DNA of 36,860 nucleotides, from NCBI GenBank assembly GCA_030064795.1, contig JASJEI010000063.1:1-36860 (forward strand). The letters are read 5' to 3'. Position numbers and translations under genes: made by a program. Positions 26,773 to 32,497 of the stretch are shown here, piece after piece. The notes under the pieces were generated by a model. It searched no databases, was not told where the DNA came from, and worked only from the letters and a program-made list of their open reading frames with translations. Within the stretch, counting starts at the first letter, position 1. The number at the start of each line of letters is the position of its first letter. The DNA comes from Pleurocapsa sp. MO_226.B13 (GTDB taxonomy: Bacteria; Cyanobacteriota; Cyanobacteriia; Cyanobacteriales; Xenococcaceae).

Positions 26773-27301
26773 ACTTTGCTAGGAATATTAGAGAAAAGTA
26801 ATACCATTTATCTTTAGTAACAAGAAAATTTGGTATGAACAGGGAATGGAGAACTGATTGAGAACTACTGATATTGTTTGAGTTTTTAGTTAAGACAGAT
26901 GGAGTAATAAGTAATAAGTAATAAGTAAGTAGTAAGGTAGGCAAAAAAACTGACGCTTGTTCGATCTTGGCAAGAAATAAAATTTGCACTCTTCGTACTA
27001 GCTTTATGCGAAGCCCGCGCATGACTCGCTGCGCACATTGTACCCTTGTGGTATCGCGGTATCCGTGATAGACGCGTCGCCCATCCTATCATTAATGACT
27101 ACATATCAAAAACCCAAGAGTGTTGGTCAAGCAGACAAATCATCCGTGTTCATCCGTGTTCATCCGTGTTCATCTGTGGACTCTTTTAATACAACAAATT
27201 AAGCTTGCCACGCCACTAGTAAAGTGGGCAAAAAAACTAACGCTCCTTTAATCCCTACCATTAATGACCTACCTCACAACCAAAAATCGTCGTATATATA
27301 A
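26773..27301. other. Gene-free spacer with repeats
   Basis: No gene seen. A GC-rich patch near 27010-27085 and decamer repeats at 27141-27180 resemble dispersed cyanobacterial repeat material. Confidence 0.5.
27141..27180. repeat. Tandem decamer repeats
   Basis: CATCCGTGTT occurs three times in a row, followed by a variant CATCTGTGGA. Confidence 0.85.
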
Positions 27302-27335
27302 ACAAAAAAAAAGAATATCTAATCTAGATATTCTT
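27302..27335 (-). terminator. Intrinsic terminator of the four-gene small-protein array
   Basis: A perfect 11-bp stem with a 3-base loop (27311-27335) is followed on the minus strand by a run of T. It lies 53 bases after the stop of the last array gene and shows that the array is transcribed leftward. Confidence 0.9.
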
Positions 27336-27387
27336 AGAAAATATTGTGTTGTTTAGATCTCAGAATTTAAAGCTAAATAATTTTATT

Positions 27388-27540
27388 TTACGCTGCTTTC
27401 TTTTCTCCTTGAGAGACAATTTGAATTACATTGTCTTTACCAGCAGCTTTTTGAATTTTAAGGTTTTTAACGTTGGTAATTTGGTGAATTTTATACTGCT
27501 TGTCAACAATGCTTAATCGGTGTGTTCTGTTAACGTTCAT
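27388..27540 (-). CDS. Array small protein, copy 4 (50 aa)
   Basis: The last copy before the terminator is the most different overall: MNVNRTHRLSIVDKQYKIHQ, then NLKIQKAAGK and DNVIQIVSQGEKKAA. The invariant parts across all four are residues 1-9, IVD, QYK and DNVIQIV. Retained reading frames in all copies argue for selection on the protein. Confidence 0.75.
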   Translation of the reverse strand: MNVNRTHRLSIVDKQYKIHQITNVKNLKIQKAAGKDNVIQIVSQGEKKAA

Positions 27541-27593
27541 GTATCTATCCTGTTTAGTGTCGCTTAGATCTTAGAGTTGGAAGTTAGATAATT

Positions 27594-27746
27594 CTAGGCT
27601 GCTTCTCTTTGTTCTTGAGAGACAATTTGAATTACATTGTCTTGACCAGCAGCTTTTTTAATTTTGAGGCTTTTAGCACTAACAATTTGGCGAACTTTAT
27701 ACTGGCGATCGACAATATTTAATCGGTGTGTTCTGTTAACGTTCAT
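27594..27746 (-). CDS. Array small protein, copy 3 (50 aa)
   Basis: MNVNRTHRLNIVDRQYKVRQ, then SLKIKKAAGQ and DNVIQIVSQEQREAA, ending in TAG instead of TAA. Same ribosome site and spacer as its neighbours. Unknown function. Confidence 0.75.
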   Translation of the reverse strand: MNVNRTHRLNIVDRQYKVRQIVSAKSLKIKKAAGQDNVIQIVSQEQREAA

Positions 27747-27799
27747 GTATCTATCCTGTTTAGTGTCGCTTAGATCTTAGAGTTGGAAGTTAGATAATT

Positions 27800-27952
27800 T
27801 TAGGCTGCTTCTGTTTGTTCTTGAAAGACAATTTGAATTACATTGTCTTGATTAGTAGCTTTTTTATTTCTTAAGCTTTTAGCACTAATAATTTGACGAA
27901 CTTTGTACTGGCGATCGACAATGCTTAATCGGTGTGTTCTGTTAACGTTCAT
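27800..27952 (-). CDS. Array small protein, copy 2 (50 aa)
   Basis: Same start (MNVNRTHRLSIVDRQYKVRQ), with the most diverged middle (SLRNKKATNQ) and DNVIQIVFQEQTEAA at the end. AGGA precedes the ATG by seven bases. It differs from copy 3 at 8 of 50 residues. Unknown function. Confidence 0.75.
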   Translation of the reverse strand: MNVNRTHRLSIVDRQYKVRQIISAKSLRNKKATNQDNVIQIVFQEQTEAA

Positions 27953-28005
27953 GTATCTATCCTGTTTAGTGTCGCTTAGATCTTTAAGTTGGAAGTTAGA
28001 TAATT

Positions 28006-28158
28006 TTAGGCTGCTTCTCTTTGTGCTTGAGAGACAATTTGAATTACATTGTCTTGACTAGTAGCCTTTTGAATTCTTAAGCTTTTGGCACTAACAATTT
28101 GGCGAACTTTATACTGGCGATCGACAATGCTTAATCGGTGTGTTCTGTTAACGTTCAT
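28006..28158 (-). CDS. Array small protein, copy 1 (50 aa)
   Basis: First gene of the array in transcription order. The 50 residues begin MNVNRTHRLSIVDRQYKVRQ and end with DNVIQIVSQAQREAA. It has no signal or helix of membrane length, is basic, and alternates hydrophobic and polar residues as in a small beta-rich fold (IVDRQYKVRQI; NVIQIV). I do not recognise the family. Its upstream region lacks the conserved spacer, so it should contain the operon promoter. Confidence 0.75.
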   Translation of the reverse strand: MNVNRTHRLSIVDRQYKVRQIVSAKSLRIQKATSQDNVIQIVSQAQREAA

Positions 28159-28811
28159 GTGTTTATTCTTTCTCGTTTCGTTCTATGTAAAGAATATAAG
28201 ACATGGAGAGTGACAAACTAGGGACAAAAAAGCTCAAATTGAAATTATTTTTCTAGGAATTTTTACTTATTAATTACTTAATAATTTGAAGCTAATAATT
28301 GAACTTGCAACACACTTCTTAATCATACAATATGCTTAATACAAATCAAGAATAAATTTTCTAGCCAATTTAAGGTTTGCTTTGGTTAGCTCGATACCTA
28401 TTTGTAGTTTAAATTGTAATTAAGATTTTCCTTGGCTCGACCCCAGTTTAAGGATCGCTGATTTCAAGCTCTGGGGTAATATAGACCAAATATTTTGAAG
28501 GGCAGAGCTTCGATCCCTTTATTTTTGGAGGAGTCGTGACAATTACTAGATTTTTCGATTTTGTTCCTAGTTTGTTACTTTCTATAGACTAATATATGGT
28601 CAACTCAGATAAATAAAGATAGAAGTGTTTAAGAGAAGTTTAGAAATTTAGCTTGTCTCAAACAGATTTTTGCTATCAAGATTTTGGATTTTGATTTATC
28701 GGCATCAAGTAATAAAAAATCGATAGTCAAAACGCATCAAAAATTTCCATTAACTACACACTTTGCTATCTGTACAAGGCTCAACAATGTCAACAAAAAG
28801 AGGTATTTTTG
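28159..28811. other. Divergent spacer between array and gamma carbonic anhydrase
   Basis: About 650 AT-rich bases without a gene. A short inverted repeat (ACCCCAG near 28440 with CTGGGGT near 28481) could be part of a leader structure for the carbonic anhydrase. The array promoter should lie near 28160-28250, but I cannot define it. Confidence 0.45.
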
Positions 28812-29489
28812 ATGAGTAACGTTATTCCCTTTAATAATATCAGCACTAACAGCGATACTAATAGCGAAATTCGCCGTGCTTCTTTTTATTCTCAAGCAGG
28901 GAATCCAATAATTCAATCAACTGCTCGCGTTCATCCTTTGGCTGCCGTTACTGGCAATGTTCATCTTGGCAAAAGAGTGACAGTTGCCCCTGCTGCATCT
29001 ATTCGCGGTTATGAAAGTCAAGTAATTTGGGTAGGCAACGATGTCAAAATCCAGGACGGTGCAGTGCTTCATGCTCTAGAGGCTTCTCAGTATCAAGATT
29101 TTATTGAAGAAGCAGTAGTAGAGGTAGAAGGAGAATTTTACGGTGTTTACATCGACGATGGCGTAACTCTAACCCATCAGTCTCAGGTACACGGCCCTGC
29201 TAGTATCGGTGCGGATACCTATATTGGTATGCAGTCATTAGTTTTCAAAGCTATAGTTGGTAGCAACTGTATCATCGAACCCAAAGCGTTAGTGATGGGG
29301 GTAGAAATTGGAGATGGTAGATACGTACCAGCTGGTGCTTTAATTACTACTCAGGCAGCAGCCAACGCTCTACCTTACATCGATCGCAGCTACACCTATC
29401 AAGATTTTAGTCGAGCAGCAGTCAGCACGAATAACCAGTTAGCAACTGGCTATCAACCAGAAACGAAGCCCAAACGAAAGAGTGCTTAA
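28812..29489 (+). CDS. CcmM-like gamma carbonic anhydrase without RbcS-like repeats
   Basis: From ATG at 28812 (AGAGG eight bases before; an in-frame TTG lies one codon earlier) the protein has 225 residues. It is a left-handed beta-helix hexapeptide protein most like the N-terminal domain of carboxysomal CcmM. The zinc histidines are H87 (AVLHALE), H122 and H127 (LTHQSQVHGP), so all three are present. The loop between the first and second ligand is about eight residues longer than in CcmM. The cap GRYVPAGALITTQ follows. The RbcS-like modules that bind Rubisco are absent; the end is a short basic tail (KPKRKSA). The regulatory cysteine pair of the CcmM C-terminus is not seen. It is a candidate cytosolic or carboxysome-associated CO2/bicarbonate enzyme. 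Confidence 0.85.
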   Translation: MSNVIPFNNISTNSDTNSEIRRASFYSQAGNPIIQSTARVHPLAAVTGNVHLGKRVTVAPAASIRGYESQVIWVGNDVKIQDGAVLHALEASQYQDFIEEAVVEVEGEFYGVYIDDGVTLTHQSQVHGPASIGADTYIGMQSLVFKAIVGSNCIIEPKALVMGVEIGDGRYVPAGALITTQAAANALPYIDRSYTYQDFSRAAVSTNNQLATGYQPETKPKRKSA

Positions 29490-29534
29490 TTTCTAGGTCG
29501 AGATAGCCAGAACGTTGCTAACCAGGAAGCCTAG

Positions 29535-29570
29535 AGACTCCTAACCAACTACCAATTGCTTCAGGAGTCT
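29535..29570. terminator. Possible hairpin after the gamma carbonic anhydrase
   Basis: AGACTCCT and AGGAGTCT pair over a 20-base loop, about 45 bases after the stop. No T run follows, so termination is doubtful. Confidence 0.35.
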
Positions 29571-29691
29571 TGGCGGTTGCCCGATTCAATCGCTAACGAT
29601 TACAGATGAGACTATTACAAATTAAATAAGCTTGTCAAGATTCGCTTTTAGCGAAACATTTTTAGAAACAAAATTATTTTTCGATGGCGTA

Positions 29692-30945
29692 ATGAATCCT
29701 CAACTTCCAAGTTCTAAATCACTACCAAGTAATAAAAATTCTTCCCTTAAGGAATTTAGTGTATCGACTCAAACTGAATTATTTGCCAATCTCAAACAGG
29801 TTAAATTCAGCGGTCAGTTGGTGCTTACCAATCCTCAAGGAATTAGATGGACTGTATATCTCCATTCAGGTCATGTCTTCTATGCTGACGGAGGAACTCA
29901 TGCAGTAAAACGATGGTATAGAAATCTGACTACCTTTTTACCAGAACAAATTCCTCACATAGCCAGTTGGGAAGCTGAAGCGGATGAAATTGTAGTTAAA
30001 GACCTCAATCAATGCTGGCAGTATCAGCTTCTGTGTCATTGGGTCAAGCAGGGTAGAATATCCCGCGAGCAAGCGACTAAAATTGTCTGGTCAATCTTAG
30101 TCGAAACTTGGTTTGACGCTACCCAAAGCCAAGAGGCTGCTTACGAACTCAAGCAAATTTCGTCTTCTTCTCAGGGAATAATTTTGCTCGATGGCAGTAG
30201 AGTAGTTGCGGAAGTCGAAAGACAACGCCTTGGTTGGCAAAAAGCGGGGATAAATTGTCTCAATCTCAACCAATCTCCAGTAATCAAGCAGCTAGAGCAA
30301 ATGCAGCAAAGCACCTCTGCTACGGTCTTTCAGATGCTCAGCAATCTATTGGATGGTCAAAAAACCCTGCGAGATTTGGGTATTGAGATGAGGCGCAAAC
30401 CGCTAACGGTTACTAGTTTTCTCATGCCCTATATTCAATCAGGATTGATTGAATTGGTCAATGTACCCGATTTACCTGCTCCTGTCTCAGCTACATCCCC
30501 TACTACTGTCGATCGCCCTTTGATCGCCTGTGTTGATGATAGTCCCTTGATCTGTCAGTCTATGGAAAAATTTCTGACTGCTCAAGGCTATCGTTTTACT
30601 GGCATCAACGAACCTTTGAGAGCATTTAGCGTCTTGTTGGCTCTCAAACCAGATCTAATTTTTCTAGATTTGATGATGCCCAATACCAACGGTTACGAGG
30701 TTTGCGAAAAATTACGTCGAATTTCTCACTTTAAGCATACTCCAATTGTAATTTTGACGGGGAATGACGGCGTGATCGATCGCATGAAAGCAAAAATGGT
30801 TGGTGCTACGGGTTTCTTGAGTAAAAACAAAGTCGATGCCACAGCAGTGATGGAAGTTTTAAATAAACATCTGCGACACTGTACCCTTAGCCAGTTAACA
30901 ATCGGCGAGTCTGTCAGGGCGATCGAGGGCAGTAAAGCTGCATAA
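29692..30945 (+). CDS. PatA-like response regulator (DUF4388 plus receiver)
   Basis: I use the ATG at 29692 (417 residues); an in-frame TTG at 29632 is possible. The N-terminal part (TELFANLKQVKFSGQLVLTN) is the PATAN/DUF4388 domain, the middle is helical, and the C-terminal receiver has VDDSPL, the phosphoacceptor aspartate in LIFLDLMMPNTNGYEVC, and lysine in FLSKNK, where proline usually follows the lysine. PatA-type proteins (PixG, PilG-like) are output regulators of cyanobacterial phototaxis and pilus systems. It heads the chemotaxis operon that continues to the window end. Confidence 0.88.
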   Translation: MNPQLPSSKSLPSNKNSSLKEFSVSTQTELFANLKQVKFSGQLVLTNPQGIRWTVYLHSGHVFYADGGTHAVKRWYRNLTTFLPEQIPHIASWEAEADEIVVKDLNQCWQYQLLCHWVKQGRISREQATKIVWSILVETWFDATQSQEAAYELKQISSSSQGIILLDGSRVVAEVERQRLGWQKAGINCLNLNQSPVIKQLEQMQQSTSATVFQMLSNLLDGQKTLRDLGIEMRRKPLTVTSFLMPYIQSGLIELVNVPDLPAPVSATSPTTVDRPLIACVDDSPLICQSMEKFLTAQGYRFTGINEPLRAFSVLLALKPDLIFLDLMMPNTNGYEVCEKLRRISHFKHTPIVILTGNDGVIDRMKAKMVGATGFLSKNKVDATAVMEVLNKHLRHCTLSQLTIGESVRAIEGSKAA

Positions 30946-31057
30946 TTACTCAATTTAACCCTGGAGTCCGATCTCGCTCGATTCAAACCTTTTTGTAACT
31001 CTAAACCCTTAACCCTCACCACCAAAAACTTATTCAAATTAGCCCAGGTTTAGAACC

Positions 31058-31336
31058 ATGAACAATATCTCAATTGTATTTCCGCTTTTAAATTCCTTAC
31101 GCCACAAGCTCGAATCAATCGAAATCAATAGTCCGCTAATCGCTCATCTATTTTGCAAGTTAATTCCCTCTCGTTGTCCTTTCGAGCGAGAGATCGAAGT
31201 TTTCGGTCGGACTATTGTTTCTATTCCACCTCTTTGTAAGCTTAATCCTGTTTACGAACAGCTAGTGGCTTTGCGTTACAAGTCTTTATGCTACTTAGCA
31301 GACGAGTGTGGAGAGGATATAACACTGTATTGCTAA
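31058..31336 (+). CDS. Mo-nitro_C family small protein
   Basis: The 92 residues match the cyanobacterial family named after the Mo-dependent nitrogenase C-terminus (PF06967, from memory). Characteristic parts are SRCPFEREIEVFGRTIVSIP, PPLCKLNPVYEQL and CYLADECGEDITLYC. Despite the family name, most members are stand-alone proteins of unknown role, and there is no nitrogenase gene nearby. Conserved cysteines (four or more) could bind metal. It is inserted between the PatA-like and CheY-like genes of the chemotaxis operon, on the same strand. Confidence 0.7.
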   Translation: MNNISIVFPLLNSLRHKLESIEINSPLIAHLFCKLIPSRCPFEREIEVFGRTIVSIPPLCKLNPVYEQLVALRYKSLCYLADECGEDITLYC

Positions 31337-31448
31337 TTATCTCTACCTAAGACCATGAACCACAAAATTATCAATTTTAACTCTAGTTGTTTCAACTGGC
31401 ATTTGTTGGCTGCTGTCTACTTTAATAATTTATCGAAGAGGAAAAAGA

Positions 31449-31820
31449 ATGAACACCGCTCTGGTTGTGGAAGATAGTCTGATTGAGCGTCAAGCGATCG
31501 CTCTAATTTTAAATCGCGCTGGGTTTGAAGTCTTAACAGTCACTAGTGGCGAAGAAGCTCAAGAAAAAATTGGTAGTTGTCAGCCCGATGTGATTATTCT
31601 CGATGTTATCTTGCCAGGGCGCAGTGGTTTTGAAATTTGCCGTAACCTGAAAGCGAACCCAGAAGTAAATCAGATCCCGATTATTTTCTGTTCGAGTAAA
31701 GCCACCGAACTCGATAAGTTTTGGGGACTCAAGCAGGGGGCTGCTGCTTATCTTACCAAACCTTTAGCTTCTGATGAGCTTCTACAGACGATTGAAGGGT
31801 TGATCGAAGTTGAGATTTAA
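31449..31820 (+). CDS. CheY-like response regulator (PilH/PixH type)
   Basis: The 123-residue single receiver domain has VEDS at the start, the phosphoacceptor aspartate in VIILDVILPGRSGFEIC and lysine in AYLTKPL. A GAGGAAAA ribosome site precedes the ATG. In phototaxis operons this position is held by PixH or PilH, the second CheY of the system, working with the PatA-type protein as competing phosphate acceptors of the CheA kinase. It is related to the orphan at 17810-18172. Confidence 0.9.
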   Translation: MNTALVVEDSLIERQAIALILNRAGFEVLTVTSGEEAQEKIGSCQPDVIILDVILPGRSGFEICRNLKANPEVNQIPIIFCSSKATELDKFWGLKQGAAAYLTKPLASDELLQTIEGLIEVEI

Positions 31821-31876
31821 GATTCGAGAGTATTTTAAGAAGACAATAAGAAGGCACTTTTACAAAGGAAAAACTT

Positions 31877-32452
31877 ATGACATCTAACTTATCAATCGAG
31901 TCGGAACAAGGAACCTTGCTTTTCGGCAATTCGCAATCTACATTGAAGAGAAAGTCATCCCCACCGCCTCCTGCCCAGGAAAAAAAGCAATTTTTGCGAC
32001 TAAATCTCACGACCGAGACGGTGACTCTGCTACCAATCAAACACCTGACCGAAGTGGCGACGATCTCGTCAGAGAAAGTTGCCTCGATGCCCCATATGTC
32101 TCCTTGGATTATGGGGACTCATAACTGGCGGGGTAATATTTTGTGGCTCGTGGATTTAGGCTATTTGGTAGGGCTAAAACCTTTGTATCAACAAGTGTCT
32201 TCTTCGACCTATACCGCAGCCATCTTACAGTTTTTCCCCAAAAATGCAGAGAGTCAAGCGGTGGGGTTGGTTGTCAGACAGGTAGGCAGCATCGAACGCT
32301 GCGATGCCGATTCAATTCAACCTATTTCTCTCTCCGCTTCAGATACTAAATTAGCTAAGTTTCTTCAAGGTTACTGGTTAAAGTCCGAATCAGAAGTACT
32401 AGCAGTATTAGAGCCAGATTCTATTTTGCAAGCAGTATCCCAAAGCCCTTAG
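31877..32452 (+). CDS. CheW-like adaptor (PixI/PilI type)
   Basis: The 191 residues carry a proline-rich N-terminal extension and a CheW fold: FLRLNLTTETVTLLPIKHLT, then MPHMSPWIMGTHNWRGNILW and LVDLGYLVGL. It couples the methyl-accepting protein downstream to the CheA kinase. It lies 56 bases after the CheY-like gene and 45 before the MCP gene. Confidence 0.9.
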   Translation: MTSNLSIESEQGTLLFGNSQSTLKRKSSPPPPAQEKKQFLRLNLTTETVTLLPIKHLTEVATISSEKVASMPHMSPWIMGTHNWRGNILWLVDLGYLVGLKPLYQQVSSSTYTAAILQFFPKNAESQAVGLVVRQVGSIERCDADSIQPISLSASDTKLAKFLQGYWLKSESEVLAVLEPDSILQAVSQSP

Positions 32453-32497
32453 TTCTCTCTCCCAGACCTTAGTCCCCAATCTCAAAAGGTATATTCC

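Larger units (their letters stand above)
27388..28158 (-). repeat. Four-copy tandem gene array, 206-bp period
   Basis: Start codons at 28158, 27952, 27746 and 27540 are exactly 206 bases apart: 153 bases coding plus 53 of spacer. Two of the three internal spacers are identical and the third differs at two bases, although the coding parts differ more. Each spacer carries AGGA seven bases before the next ATG. Confidence 0.95.

Noticed and set aside
27141..27180. Possible CRISPR array
   Set aside because: The decamers are directly adjacent without spacers and there are no cas genes; it is a simple tandem repeat.
27388..28158. CRISPR-like or non-coding repeat interpretation of the 206-bp array
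   Set aside because: Each unit keeps an intact 50-codon frame with a ribosome site, and the changes preserve the frame; a gene array explains it better.
28812..29489. Full-length carboxysomal CcmM
   Set aside because: The protein stops after the gamma-CA domain; no RbcS-like repeats and no ccmK/L/N neighbours are seen.
31058..31336. Evidence for nitrogen fixation
   Set aside because: Only the family name refers to nitrogenase; no nif gene is present.
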